Assembly (NCBI GenBank): GCA_026014805.1
Contig: JAOZHR010000031.1
Coordinates: 1 to 64,000 of the forward strand
Length of the DNA stretch: 64,000 nucleotides
Direction of reading: 5' to 3'
From: Candidatus Bathyarchaeota archaeon
GTDB taxonomy: Archaea; Thermoproteota; Bathyarchaeia; Bathyarchaeales; SOJC01
The position numbers were made by a program, and so were the translations under genes. This document shows positions 17,450-26,119 of the stretch, in pieces. Position 1 is the first letter of the stretch. Every line of letters begins with the position of its first letter. The notes under the pieces are model-generated. The model saw only the letters and a program-made list of their open reading frames with translations, did not search any database and was not told the DNA's origin.

Positions 17450-17889
17450 GTCTCAAAAGCCAACGCCGCCTTGCTGCTGAAATCCTTAAAATAGGGCGAA
17501 ACAGGGTTTGGATAGATCCTGAGAGAATAGACGAAGTTGAGGTAGCAATCACCAGAGAAGAAATTAGGAAACTCATTCACGAAAGGACCATACGATCCCT
17601 TCCCGAAAAAGGAGTTAGCCGATCACGCGCCCGTGTTTTACATAGACAGAAGAAGAAGGGGTTAAGAAGAGGTCCCGGCAAAAGAAGCAAGCCAAGAGTG
17701 TCTAAGAAAGAGGTTTGGATGAAGAGAATTCGAGCGTTGCGAAGAAGGCTACGAGAGTTGAAAGAAAAACGTGTAATTACAGAAAACACGTATCGTAAGT
17801 TTTACCAAATAGCAGGAAGTGGTGCCTTCGAATCAATCGCTGAACTTGAGCGCCGTATAAAGGCTAAAAGCTTATGGAGAACGCGTTGA
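17446..17889 (+). CDS. rpl19e: 50S ribosomal protein eL19
   Basis: 147 aa. SLKSQRRLAAEILKIGRNRV and the basic RRGPGKRSKPRVSKKEVWMK are diagnostic, followed by a long C-terminal helix. Its last codons overlap the uL18 start. Confidence 0.96.
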   Translation: MSLKSQRRLAAEILKIGRNRVWIDPERIDEVEVAITREEIRKLIHERTIRSLPEKGVSRSRARVLHRQKKKGLRRGPGKRSKPRVSKKEVWMKRIRALRRRLRELKEKRVITENTYRKFYQIAGSGAFESIAELERRIKAKSLWRTR

Positions 17890-18533
17890 TGGCAAAAGGT
17901 CCATCCTATTGTGTTCCATTTCGGAGACGCAGAGAAGGCAAAACGGACTACAAAGCAAGAAAGGCACTGATACTCTCAAGACTTCCTCGCATGGTAACGA
18001 GAGGGTCACTGAAACACATGAACGTTCAAATTATAGAAGCTACCACAACAGGTGACAAAGTCATTGTCTCAGCTAACTCGCAAGAGCTAAAAAATTATGG
18101 TTGGCAAGCTGCATGTGGAAACTTACCTTCTGCATATCTAACTGGCCTATTATGCGGTACGAGAGCAGTGGCTAAAAATATGAAAAAAGCCGTTGCGGAC
18201 ATAGGACTTCATCAACCTACAAAGGGAGCTCGTGTTTTTGCCTCTTTAAAGGGCGTTTTAGACGCTGGTATTAGTGTTCCACATGGCGTAGAGAAACTGC
18301 CAGATGAAAAACAATTAAGAGGACAACACATCGCCGATTATGCTAAAAGTTTAGCCTCTTCAAATGTTGAACTCTATGAAAGAACATTTTCTAAATACTT
18401 AGAAAGAAAACTTGCTCCAGAAAAACTAGTGGAACACTTTAATGCAGCAAAAGAAAAAATAGCAGCCCCACCCAAGAGAAAGAAGGCGAGAAAGGCAAAG
18501 AAGAAAGTTAAAAGGAAAGTTAAAAACCTATGA
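17874..18533 (+). CDS. rpl18: 50S ribosomal protein uL18
   Basis: About 219 aa; the ATG at 17874 or the ATG at 17889 (giving MAKGPSYCVPFRRRREGKTD) may be used. It binds 5S rRNA. Typical parts: LPRMVTRGSLKHMNVQII, the Tyr/Gly-rich AYLTGLLCG and DAGISVPHG. The final about 25 residues are almost all Lys, Arg and Ala. Overlaps uS5 by 4 nt. Confidence 0.95.
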   Translation: MENALMAKGPSYCVPFRRRREGKTDYKARKALILSRLPRMVTRGSLKHMNVQIIEATTTGDKVIVSANSQELKNYGWQAACGNLPSAYLTGLLCGTRAVAKNMKKAVADIGLHQPTKGARVFASLKGVLDAGISVPHGVEKLPDEKQLRGQHIADYAKSLASSNVELYERTFSKYLERKLAPEKLVEHFNAAKEKIAAPPKRKKARKAKKKVKRKVKNL

Positions 18534-19192
18534 GAAGACGAAGTCGAAGACGACGTATAAGAAGAAGAAAACGCGAAGTAAGCGAAACGTGGACGCCAAA
18601 AACCTCCCTTGGCAAAATGATCCAAGAAGGCCGCATTTCTTCTATGGAAGAAATATTTATGGAAGGATTGAAGATACGCGAGTCAGAAATTGTAGATCTT
18701 TTGCTTCCTGATTTACAAGAAGAAGTTATTAACATAAATTTGGTGCAAAAACAAACCGACGCTGGAGAGAAGTCGCAGTTTAAAGCAATAGTAGCAGTTG
18801 GTAACCGTGATGGCTACATAGGGTTAGGCGGTGGGAAAACAAGACAAGTACGTGCAGCAATTGAAAAAGCAGCTGTGAACGCACGGCTCAACGTGAATTT
18901 TGTCCGTAGAGGTTGTGGCAGTTGGGAATGTGGATGTGGAAAGCCACATTCAATGTCATTTCAGACAACAGGCAAATGTGGTGGTGTAGAAATTGTTTTA
19001 ATTCCAGGACCTAGGGGTCTCGGCTTAGTTGCAGGTGAAACAGCGAAGATAATTCTAGGGCTTGCAGGAATAAAGGACTGTTGGACAAGGAGCTTCGGTT
19101 CGACAAGAACTATTCCATCGTTTGCCTATGCTGTTTTTGACGCCCTTAAAAAAACTTACAGCCTTATTACACCTGAAGACTGGGTGAGGTAA
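18530..19192 (+). CDS. rps5: 30S ribosomal protein uS5
   Basis: 220 aa with a strongly basic N-terminus. The double-stranded RNA-binding-like domain (FKAIVAVGNRDGYIGLGGGK) and the C-terminal GLVAGETAKIILGLAGI match archaeal uS5. An archaeal/eukaryal Cys-rich loop (GCGSWECGCGKPHS) is present. Only 1 nt separates it from uL30. Confidence 0.97.
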   Translation: MRRRSRRRRIRRRKREVSETWTPKTSLGKMIQEGRISSMEEIFMEGLKIRESEIVDLLLPDLQEEVININLVQKQTDAGEKSQFKAIVAVGNRDGYIGLGGGKTRQVRAAIEKAAVNARLNVNFVRRGCGSWECGCGKPHSMSFQTTGKCGGVEIVLIPGPRGLGLVAGETAKIILGLAGIKDCWTRSFGSTRTIPSFAYAVFDALKKTYSLITPEDWVR

Positions 19193-19193
19193 A

Positions 19194-19673
19194 ATGGCTG
19201 AAAAACGAGAATGCTTGGCAGTGGTTCGAGTTCGAGGAACAGTTGGTGTATCACCTGAAATGAAGAAAACTCTTGGAATCCTTCACCTAAACCGAAACTG
19301 CCACATAACCCTTGTCGACAACCGCCCCAGCTTCTTTGGTATGTTAAAGAAGGTTAGACACTTTGTTGCTTGGGGTGAAATAACAAAAGAGAATATACTT
19401 CTGCTACTCAGCAAGCGGGGGAAACTCATCGGCAATAAAAAGCTTGACGAGGAGTATGCTCAGAAAGTTGGCTATAAGACTTTGGAAGAGTTAGCTGGGG
19501 CTATATGCGAACTAAAAGTCGATTTTCGACATCTACCAGACATCAAACCGGTTTTCAGAGCGCACCCTCCAAGAAAAGGATACAAAGGAAAAATAAAGAA
19601 GAGCTATGCTGCTGGCGGAGTTACTGGGTACCGTGGCAAGGCAATTAACAAACTTGTAGAAAACATGATTTGA
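19194..19673 (+). CDS. rpl30: 50S ribosomal protein uL30
   Basis: 159 aa, the long archaeal form. CLAVVRVRGTVGVSPEMKKT starts the conserved ferredoxin-like fold; the C-terminus ends with HPPRKGYKGKIKKSY and the lysine-containing VTGYRGKAINKLVE. Confidence 0.95.
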   Translation: MAEKRECLAVVRVRGTVGVSPEMKKTLGILHLNRNCHITLVDNRPSFFGMLKKVRHFVAWGEITKENILLLLSKRGKLIGNKKLDEEYAQKVGYKTLEELAGAICELKVDFRHLPDIKPVFRAHPPRKGYKGKIKKSYAAGGVTGYRGKAINKLVENMI

Positions 19674-19730
19674 CAGAGAAAGATTTTATGGACGGTTTAT
19701 CATCTATTTTAAAAAAAGCGTGGTTGAAAA

Positions 19731-20180
19731 ATGCCTCACAAACTTCGAAAGACTCGCAAAAGTCGAGGTTCAAGAACAGTAGGATGGGGTAGGGTGGGTC
19801 AGCATCGCAAAGGCGGTCAAAAAGGCCATACGAAAGCAGGTCGGCATAAACACTTATGGTCCTACGTGCTGAGATATGAACCCGATTATTTCACCAAGAA
19901 AGGATTCTATTCCCCAAACCGTAAGAAAGTCAATGTAGTAAACGTTGGGAAATTGGAAGAGTTGGCGCTGAAGCTTTCTACCGAAGAAGGCTTAGAGGAA
20001 AAAGAAGAGCTATTTTTTCTAGATTTAGGCAAGTTCGGTTACAGCAAACTTTTGGGCATGGGCAACGTAACTAAACCTTTTTCAATAAAAGTCGCATCTC
20101 ATTCAGAGTCCGCCGCCAAAAAGGTGGAAGAAGCAGGCGGCAGATTTATCACAGAAAAAATCAACCAGATACGTGCATAA
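19731..20180 (+). CDS. rpl15: 50S ribosomal protein uL15
   Basis: 149 aa. The Gly/Arg-rich start HKLRKTRKSRGSRTVGWGRV and GQHRKGGQKGHTKAGRHKH are diagnostic. A 57-nt A/T-rich spacer precedes it, the longest gap within the operon so far, and might hold an internal promoter. Confidence 0.95.
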   Translation: MPHKLRKTRKSRGSRTVGWGRVGQHRKGGQKGHTKAGRHKHLWSYVLRYEPDYFTKKGFYSPNRKKVNVVNVGKLEELALKLSTEEGLEEKEELFFLDLGKFGYSKLLGMGNVTKPFSIKVASHSESAAKKVEEAGGRFITEKINQIRA

Positions 20181-20230
20181 CTACTGTGAGAGGCTCAATA
20201 GCTTAAAGAAAAAATCGGAGGAAGGAAAAA

Positions 20231-21727
20231 ATGGCGGGCAGATTTCTCGGAATTTTCAAACCCATGGCGAGATTCTTGCCGGAGGCGACACCGCCTAGAA
20301 GAAGAGTTGCGTTTAACCAGAAGCTGTTGTGGACCGCTCTAGCGCTAATTATCTACCTTATCATGGCTGAAATCCCGCTTTATGGCTTGCAGGCGGGAGA
20401 AAGCGGCTTTGAAATGAGTTATCTCAGAATCATATTTGCCTCTAACAGAGGGACACTACTGGAACTTGGCATAGGTCCAATAGTGACTGCGGGTTTGATC
20501 CTTCAGCTTTTAGCTGGTTCAGGAATGATAAATGTCGACATGTCTAACCCTGAAGACCGCGGGCTCTTCACAACTGCGAGTAAATTCTTTTCAATACTAC
20601 TCACAGGAGTTCAAGCGTCCGCTTACATAATCGGCGGCGTCTATGGGTCACTGCCAGTATCGATAAGCATCATCATTTTTCTCCAACTTCTGTTTGCAGG
20701 GATAATAATCATGCTGCTAGATGAGATGATTCAAAAAGGTTGGGGAATAGGAAGCGGAATTAGCCTTTTCATTATGGCTGGAGTAGCCCAGAGAATATTG
20801 TGGGACAGCTTCGCTTTGACACCAGGGCTAGCTGATCAAAAGAGTTACGGCGCCTTTCCAGCATTATTGCAAACCATTACATCAGGTCAGCCAGTGTTTT
20901 CTTTTGCTCTAAAATATGTGCCATTCAATGCTACTTCTGGCACTGTTGCACACCTCATCCCAGCAATTGATAATGCTTTCATCAGATCTCAAAATCTGCC
21001 TGCACTACTGGGATTTTTCACAACAATTGTGGTGTTTCTTGTCGTCATATATGTGGAAGGCATCAGAGTAGAGCTACCTGTTTCCCATGCTGACTACAGA
21101 GGTTACCGCGGCAGATACCCCATCAAGCTTCTATATGTTTCCAACTTACCTGTAATCTTTACTTCCGCTCTATTCGCCAACGTATACTTCTTTTCGCAGA
21201 TTATCTGGCTCAACTTCAACCGAAACAACTCAAACTTTTTCTTCAATCTTCTAGGAACCTATTCAGCAGCGGCTGGGCAACAACCTCAACCTATAGGCGG
21301 TTTAGTTTACTATGTAATAGCGCCGCGTAGCATCCTAGATGTAACTTTGGATCCAATGAGAGCAATGGTTTTTGCTGTTTTTATGATAATATTTTGTGTA
21401 ATCTTCTCACTCACTTGGCTTGAGGTAGGCGGTCTAGGGCCATCGACCGTTGCGAAACAATTGGTGGATTCAGGCATGCATATTCCAGGGTACAGAAGAT
21501 CAGCTGGACCTATAGAGACCATGCTGAAGCGCTATATCCCAGCAGTTACAGTTCTCGGAGGAATTGTTGTTGGCACTATTGCGGCCTTTGCAGACTTTTT
21601 CGGGGTTTTTGGGACAGGCATGGGCGTGCTGCTTTCTGTCGGCATTATTTATCAGTATTATCAACAGTTAATGCAGGAACGGGTTGCAGAGATGTATCCA
21701 GCATTCCGCCGCTTATTTGGAGGCTAA
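20231..21727 (+). CDS. secY: Preprotein translocase subunit SecY (Sec61 alpha)
   Basis: 498 aa, ten membrane helices, the protein-conducting channel. Visible: the plug/helix 2 region (GIGPIVTAGLILQLLAGSGM), the ribosome-binding cytosolic loop VELPVSHADYRGYRGRYPIK and the C-terminal loop GMHIPGYRRSAGPIE. GGAGGAAGG lies just upstream of the ATG. The adk gene that often follows secY in archaea is absent; a DUF106 gene follows. Confidence 0.97.
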   Translation: MAGRFLGIFKPMARFLPEATPPRRRVAFNQKLLWTALALIIYLIMAEIPLYGLQAGESGFEMSYLRIIFASNRGTLLELGIGPIVTAGLILQLLAGSGMINVDMSNPEDRGLFTTASKFFSILLTGVQASAYIIGGVYGSLPVSISIIIFLQLLFAGIIIMLLDEMIQKGWGIGSGISLFIMAGVAQRILWDSFALTPGLADQKSYGAFPALLQTITSGQPVFSFALKYVPFNATSGTVAHLIPAIDNAFIRSQNLPALLGFFTTIVVFLVVIYVEGIRVELPVSHADYRGYRGRYPIKLLYVSNLPVIFTSALFANVYFFSQIIWLNFNRNNSNFFFNLLGTYSAAAGQQPQPIGGLVYYVIAPRSILDVTLDPMRAMVFAVFMIIFCVIFSLTWLEVGGLGPSTVAKQLVDSGMHIPGYRRSAGPIETMLKRYIPAVTVLGGIVVGTIAAFADFFGVFGTGMGVLLSVGIIYQYYQQLMQERVAEMYPAFRRLFGG

Positions 21728-21802
21728 GAATGAAAATAGTTAAAAGCCTTGACGATAAACAAATTGGAATAATGAAGAAAAATTGAACTGGAGCATCAAA
21801 AC

Positions 21803-22273
21803 ATGTTTATAACCTTGTTCATAGATTGGCTGTTAGCACCGCAAGCGCCAGCAGCAACAATTTTTATCATTATACTCTGCGTGTCTCTAACCTTTCTTAC
21901 TTCCTTAGTTAACCGTTTACTTACTAATCCGGAGCAAATGCGTGCTTGGAGAAAGGAGATTAAGGAGTGGACGAGCGAATTTAAGGAAGCTCAACGAAAC
22001 AAGGACAAGAAAAAACTCGCTAAAGTGGAAAAACAAAAAGCCAAAATAATGAAGCTACAACAGAAAATGTCATGGCAGTCAATGAAAATATCACTGCTTT
22101 TCTTTATTCCTTTTATTCTTATGTGGCAGGTGCTTTGGGGCATTTACCAAGGGCCTATTGCATTTCTTCCAGGTTTCGGACCACTTTCAATAGTTTATTG
22201 GTATCTTCTATGCTCCTTGTTCTTTAGCACTCTATTCTCTAGAATCTTTGGCGTCGGAATAGGAGCGGAATGA
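21803..22273 (+). CDS. DUF106/EMC3-type membrane insertase (Oxa1 superfamily)
   Basis: 156 aa. Three hydrophobic segments (about 14-36, 92-113 and 125-150) flank a cytosolic coiled coil rich in Lys and Glu (LTNPEQMRAWRKEIKEWTSE and on). This is the archaeal Ylp1/DUF106 pattern, related to YidC/Oxa1/EMC3, which inserts membrane proteins and binds ribosomes. Its location next to secY agrees with that role. Confidence 0.88.
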   Translation: MFITLFIDWLLAPQAPAATIFIIILCVSLTFLTSLVNRLLTNPEQMRAWRKEIKEWTSEFKEAQRNKDKKKLAKVEKQKAKIMKLQQKMSWQSMKISLLFFIPFILMWQVLWGIYQGPIAFLPGFGPLSIVYWYLLCSLFFSTLFSRIFGVGIGAE

Positions 22274-22274
22274 A

Positions 22275-22541
22275 GTGCCACGCCCTGCATTGAGAACGAG
22301 AAGTAGAAAGCGAAAATATCGTTCTTTACCTGGCGGACGCAGCAAGGTACTATACAAAAAAGAAAAGACAAACAATCCAAGATGTTCTAATTGTGGACGC
22401 TATCTCACATTTCTACCCCACTCAGCCTTGAAGATACGCAAGCTTCCTAAGTCCCAGAAAAGAATCAGCCGCATCTTCGGCGGACAACTCTGCCACATTT
22501 GCCTCCGAAACTTGCTGAAGCAAACATCACGAACACTTTGA
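22275..22541 (+). CDS. rpl34e: 50S ribosomal protein eL34
   Basis: 88 aa from a GTG. RKRKYRSLPGGRSKVLYKKE, then C-x2-C (CSNC) and C-x2-C (CHIC) zinc ligands. Canonical place before cmk. Confidence 0.93.
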   Translation: MPRPALRTRSRKRKYRSLPGGRSKVLYKKEKTNNPRCSNCGRYLTFLPHSALKIRKLPKSQKRISRIFGGQLCHICLRNLLKQTSRTL

Positions 22542-22562
22542 CACTGAAGGCGAGAAGCTGAA

Positions 22563-23153
22563 ATGGCGACATCGTCCGACAATTCGAAAAAGAAGATTGT
22601 TCTGTGCATATCAGGGATGGCTGGATGCGGCAAAAGCACCGCAGCCAAGAAAATCGCGGAAAAATATGAGTTGCGCTATTTTTCAGGAGGTGATGCACTG
22701 AAAGCTTTGGCGTTAGAAGCAGGTTCCAAATCTGTCGATAGAGGGTGGTGGGAAAGCGAAGAAGGAATGAATTTCCTCAAGAAACGAACGGAGGATTCGT
22801 CCTTTGACAGAAAGGTTGACGAAAAATTGTTGGAATGGGCAGGGCAAGGAGATGTTGTTCTTGATAGCTGGACTATGCCATGGCTTCTAGAAACGAGCTT
22901 CAAAATCTGGTTGGAAGCATCGCCTAGAGAAAGGGCTCGGCGAATTGCACAACGAGACAAAATAAGCATTGAAAAGGCGTTTGCAGCTTTGAAGGAGAAA
23001 GATGCGAAAACCAAAGCTATCTACAAAAGACTCTACGGATTTGACCTTGGAGAAGATTTTTCTCCTTTCAATCTCATTCTAGACGTAAACGATCTAAGTT
23101 CAGATGAAGTTCTCAAAACACTGAGCCTCGTTATAGATCGTATGTTCCTTTAG
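22563..23153 (+). CDS. cmk: Cytidylate kinase
   Basis: 196 aa, archaeal-type CMP/dCMP kinase. P-loop ISGMAGCGKSTAAKKIAE (residues about 16-33), YFSGGDALKALA nucleotide-binding region, DSWTMPWLL and the lid with RARRIAQRDK. In archaeal genomes this gene commonly stands between eL34 and eL14, as here. Confidence 0.9.
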   Translation: MATSSDNSKKKIVLCISGMAGCGKSTAAKKIAEKYELRYFSGGDALKALALEAGSKSVDRGWWESEEGMNFLKKRTEDSSFDRKVDEKLLEWAGQGDVVLDSWTMPWLLETSFKIWLEASPRERARRIAQRDKISIEKAFAALKEKDAKTKAIYKRLYGFDLGEDFSPFNLILDVNDLSSDEVLKTLSLVIDRMFL

Positions 23154-23532
23154 AATCAACAGTGAAACTATAAATATCAGTTTCTTAAGCGGCAACATCC
23201 ATAGCACAATTCCCTTTTCACACTCTTAGAAATCCACCCAGAAGCAAGGGGGGAGGGGGTAGGTGATTAAGTTTCATTGATTTTTTTTGGGAGGTTCAAA
23301 GTATTCATGAGCGTGGAGTAGAAACTCAAACGTGTCAGTCCGTGGTAAGGCGTTGACGTTGAATTCAACCTCTAAGACTGTGCTGTTTCAAGAGTCTAGA
23401 GTGGCATCTCACAGCACTAGTACAGCCAAATGTGCTCCGTGTACACATGAGAAACAATTGCTAATGATGAAAAATGGGTACTGTTAAATATCAGTTGCTG
23501 CATCTCTTTCAAAACCAGCGGAGTGATTTCCA
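23154..23532. other. Intergenic region before eL14
   Basis: 379 nt with no coding frame I can support. It has a G-run (about 23250-23262) and a T-run with GGGAGGTTCAAAG after it, and short inverted repeats around 23380-23440. A structured RNA is possible but not shown. The right end carries the eL14 promoter. Confidence 0.4.
23484..23491 (+). promoter_or_regulatory. TATA box for eL14-cbf5 transcript
   Basis: TTAAATAT lies 42-49 nt upstream of the eL14 ATG after a gene-free stretch, so eL14 and cbf5 are likely transcribed apart from the main operon. Confidence 0.4.
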
Positions 23533-23817
23533 ATGTCTGCAGTTGAAGTTGGGAGAATCTGTGTGAAAGTCGTCGGTAGAGAGGCGGGACGCAAATGCGT
23601 GATCGTAGACCTGATTGACAAGAACTTCGTCCTCTTAACTGGACCCAAGGAGGTTACAGGAATAAAGCGCAGAAGAGTCAACATAAGTCACATAGAACCA
23701 ACAGGAGAAAAAATTAAACTCGACCGAGGGGCAACCGACGAAGATGTGGCTCAAGCACTGGAAACGGCTGGGAAAACTGAAGAAATGAAAGAACTTGTCA
23801 AACCTCAAGTTGTGTAA
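23533..23817 (+). CDS. rpl14e: 50S ribosomal protein eL14
   Basis: 94 aa with a KOW-type fold: VGRICVKVVGREAGRKCVIV, LIDKNFVLLTGP and KRRRVNISHIEPT. GGAGTG lies 9 nt before the ATG. The C-terminal quarter is an acidic helix. Followed by cbf5 after 54 nt. Confidence 0.94.
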   Translation: MSAVEVGRICVKVVGREAGRKCVIVDLIDKNFVLLTGPKEVTGIKRRRVNISHIEPTGEKIKLDRGATDEDVAQALETAGKTEEMKELVKPQVV

Positions 23818-23871
23818 GCTCAACTTTTTTAACCTTCAACAGTCTATTTTGCTTTTTGAAGGAGGAAACTA

Positions 23872-24905
23872 ATGCAAGGAATTAATGCACCGTGGAAGAT
23901 CAAAAGGAAGCTGCTAGTTAAGGCTGAAGAAAAAACCGATGCCCAATATGGTTGCAGGCCTGAAGAACGCCCTATCAAAGACTATGTTCGGCTTGGAGTA
24001 ATAAACTTAGATAAAACATCAGGGCCATCCAGCCACGAAGTTACAGCTTGGGTTAAGCGTATCTTAACCATCGCACATGCTGGTCATGGTGGGACCCTAG
24101 GGGCTTCCGTTTAGCAAGCCAGGGAAATCCCAAGGTGACTGGTGTTCTACCTGTTGCTCTAGAGGAATCCACAAAGGTGGTTCAAGCGCTTCTTTTAAGC
24201 GGAAAAGAATACATCTGTGTAATGCGGCTTCACCATTCAATGCCAGAAGAAAAAGTGGAAACTGTTCTAAATGAGTTCCAAGGAAGAATCTTCCAGAGAC
24301 CTCCGGTGCGGTCTGCTGTGAAGCGAAGGCTGCGGGTAAGAACGATTTACTACCTGGATTTTTTGGAAATCAGAGAGAAACACGTTCTGTTCAGAGTAGG
24401 ATGTGAAAGCGGCACCTACATTCGCAAACTTTGTTTCGATATAGGGGAGGTTCTCGGATGTGGCGCGCACATGCAAGAGCTTCGCCGGACTCGTGCTGGG
24501 CCTTTCACTGAAAGCGAGGGGCTCGTGACACTATACGACCTGTTATATTATGTTTCTGAATGCCAAGAAACTGGTAACGAAGAGAGTCTTAGAGAAATTA
24601 TCTATCCGATGGAGAAGGCTTTAGAACTCCTTCCTAAAATTTTCATACGTGATTCTGCAGTGGCTGCTGTTTGTCATGGGGCTTATGTAGCTGCACCTGG
24701 AGTTCTGTCTATAGAAACTGGGATAAAGAAGAAGGATGGAGTAGTTATTTTCACTCAGAAAGGCGAGGCAGTGGCTTTCGCGAGGGCATTGGCTTCATCG
24801 GAGCGAATTTTAAATATGGATCACGGGTTTGTGGCCAAGACAGTTAGGGTTTTAATGGATAGAAATGTTTATCCAAAGATGTGGAGCATGAGCAGCAGTA
24901 CTTAG
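23872..24905 (+). CDS. cbf5: H/ACA RNP pseudouridine synthase Cbf5, interrupted by an archaeal intron
   Basis: Catalytic subunit of H/ACA guide RNPs and tRNA Psi55 synthase. Coding parts are 23872-24100 and 24127-24905, together 335 aa; GGAGG stands before the ATG. Read straight through, the frame stops at 24114 just after AHAGHGGTL. Removing 24101-24126 joins ...CTA-G with AT-CCC-AAG to give GTLDPKVTG, where Asp77 (its codon split by the intron) is the catalytic aspartate. Exon 2 has KEYICVMRLHH, FQRPPVRSAVKRRLRVR, GCESGTYIRKLC and the C-terminal PUA domain (IFIRDSAVAAVCHGAYVAAP). Protein-gene introns at cbf5 are established knowledge in crenarchaea. Confidence 0.93.
24101..24126 (+). other. 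26-nt BHB intron in cbf5
   Basis: The flanks fold as a canonical bulge-helix-bulge. Outer helix GGGA 24091-24094 with TCCC 24128-24131; central 4-bp helix CCCT 24095-24098 with AGGG 24121-24124; 3-nt bulges AGG 24099-24101 and AAA 24125-24127; inner helix GGCTT 24102-24106 with AAGCC 24116-24120; 9-nt loop. The splicing endonuclease cuts after the second bulge base, predicting exactly the boundaries that restore the reading frame and the catalytic motif. The two lines of evidence are independent. Confidence 0.95.
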
Positions 24906-24983
24906 TTTCAATTAAGACGTGGCTTTCAAACATTTTATTAGCTTTGTTATGACTACACTCTTTAACTAAGGGCGGATAGCTTT

Positions 24984-25238
24984 TTGGAAAAAGAGCGGAA
25001 GTATCACAGGAAAAGTGCGTTTACAAATGGTTTAGCAGTAGGTTTTGGCATCGGCTGCTTCGCTACGTTTGGTGCTTTACTGATTACCGCCCTATATTAT
25101 ACTCAAATGGGCAGTCAAACCTTTGAACAGGCATTATCAAGTTTTTCCCTTCCGCTCACCTACTTTTTCGTATTAGGCGTCCTCTTCCTAATTATCGGTC
25201 TCATCTGGGAGCGCCACGAAAAACAACTTAAACTATAA
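24984..25238 (+). CDS. Small two-helix membrane protein
   Basis: 84 aa from a TTG. Two hydrophobic helices (about 15-39, GLAVGFGIGCFATFGALLIT, and 52-77) are separated by a short polar loop, with charged ends. No family is recognised. It lies between cbf5 and a methyltransferase on the same strand. Confidence 0.55.
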   Translation: MEKERKYHRKSAFTNGLAVGFGIGCFATFGALLITALYYTQMGSQTFEQALSSFSLPLTYFFVLGVLFLIIGLIWERHEKQLKL

Positions 25239-25293
25239 CAACCTACGATATTGTTTTTAGTCTCTTGATAGAAGTTGAAAGAGGCAGCTCTAA

Positions 25294-25911
25294 ATGAAGC
25301 ATGAACATAGCGAGGATGAACACTATTATGCCAAACAACCCAAATCGAAGCCTCAACTTGGATTAATACGCACCCACCTTCGCGGGCACTTCTTTGAGTT
25401 CTTAACGTCTTCAAGTGTTTTTTCAAAGAGACGTATCGATTTAGGAACACGACTTTTAATTGAATCAATGATTTTGCCGAAAAAAGGCTACGTGTTGGAT
25501 CTGGGTTGCGGCTATGGTCCGGTTGGGATAGCAGCTGCCACATTCAATTCCGATTTACATGTAATCATGGCTGATGTGAATGAACGGGCAGTATGGTTGG
25601 CCAAAGAGAACGCAAAACGTAATAGAGTAGATAATGTTGAGATTCGCCACGGATTTCTCTACGAACCAGTAGAAAATGCGAAGTTTGCTGCCATTCTGTG
25701 CAATCCTCCAGTAAGTGCCGGAATGCAAATAGTATCACCTATAATCACAGATGCCCCCAAACATCTCCGGGAAAATGCAGTGTTTCAGATGGTTGTAAGA
25801 TCAAAGATTGGAGGAAAACGCCTTCTAAACGAATTAAAAAAGACTCTTGGCAATGTAGAAGTTCTGGCGAGAAAAAGCGGTTACAGAGTGCTTCTCTCCA
25901 AAAAGCCTTAA
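25294..25911 (+). CDS. RsmC-type class I SAM methyltransferase (MTS domain)
   Basis: 205 aa. Motif I VLDLGCGYGPVGIAAA (about residues 68-83), ADVNERAVWLAKENAKRN and motif IV CNPPVSAG indicate an N2-guanine RNA methyltransferase of the RsmC family. The IRTHLRGHFFEFLTSSSVFS start is shared by archaeal members. It is probably an rRNA or tRNA modifier, in keeping with its translation neighbours. The exact target is unknown. Confidence 0.85.
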   Translation: MKHEHSEDEHYYAKQPKSKPQLGLIRTHLRGHFFEFLTSSSVFSKRRIDLGTRLLIESMILPKKGYVLDLGCGYGPVGIAAATFNSDLHVIMADVNERAVWLAKENAKRNRVDNVEIRHGFLYEPVENAKFAAILCNPPVSAGMQIVSPIITDAPKHLRENAVFQMVVRSKIGGKRLLNELKKTLGNVEVLARKSGYRVLLSKKP

Positions 25912-25942
25912 AATGATAGGGGTGCTTATTTCAGAGCTTAGT

Positions 25943-26093
25943 GCCGGGGTCTCCTAGAGCATAACAGACAACTGTTACGCGGGGAGCCAGGTATGGAGCA
26001 GATCTGTACGTTACAGAGCTCAAGCCTGGAAAAGCTGCTTGAAAGCCTGTGGTCCTTTGGGCCACGTGGGTTCGAATCCCACCCCCGGCGCCA
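25943..26093 (+). tRNA. tRNA-Ser-like gene (probable anticodon TGA) with two insertions; attachment site in 3' end
   Basis: Acceptor GCCGGGG (25943-25949) pairs with CCCCGGC (26083-26089), discriminator G and encoded CCA. T arm GTGGG-TTCGAAT-CCCAC (26066-26082). A variable arm of class II type (TGGTCC/GGGCCA) and G73 indicate serine. CTTGAAA followed by GCCTG at 26038-26049 reads as an anticodon loop with TGA, whose stem partner CAGGT lies at 25988-25992. That leaves about 45 nt of insert before the anticodon loop. A perfect hairpin TAACAG/CTGTTA (25962-25977) enlarges the D loop. I could not draw a canonical BHB for either insert, so function and exact intron borders are uncertain. Confidence 0.65.
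26065..26093 (+). repeat. attL: tRNA 3' end direct repeat
   Basis: Spans the T arm, acceptor 3' strand and CCA of the tRNA. Identical over 29 bp with 36439-36467; the flanks differ on both sides (CCA before and CAG after here; CAG before and AAC after there). Confidence 0.85.
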
Positions 26094-26119
26094 CAGTTCC
26101 ACCTACGGTGTTTTCTGGA

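Noticed and set aside
23460-23480. C-box-like AATGATGA as part of a C/D guide RNA
   Set aside because: No matching D box or second C'/D' pair at proper spacing.
24091-24140. cbf5 as a frameshifted pseudogene or sequencing error
   Set aside because: A random indel would not create a perfect bulge-helix-bulge whose cut sites restore the catalytic motif exactly.
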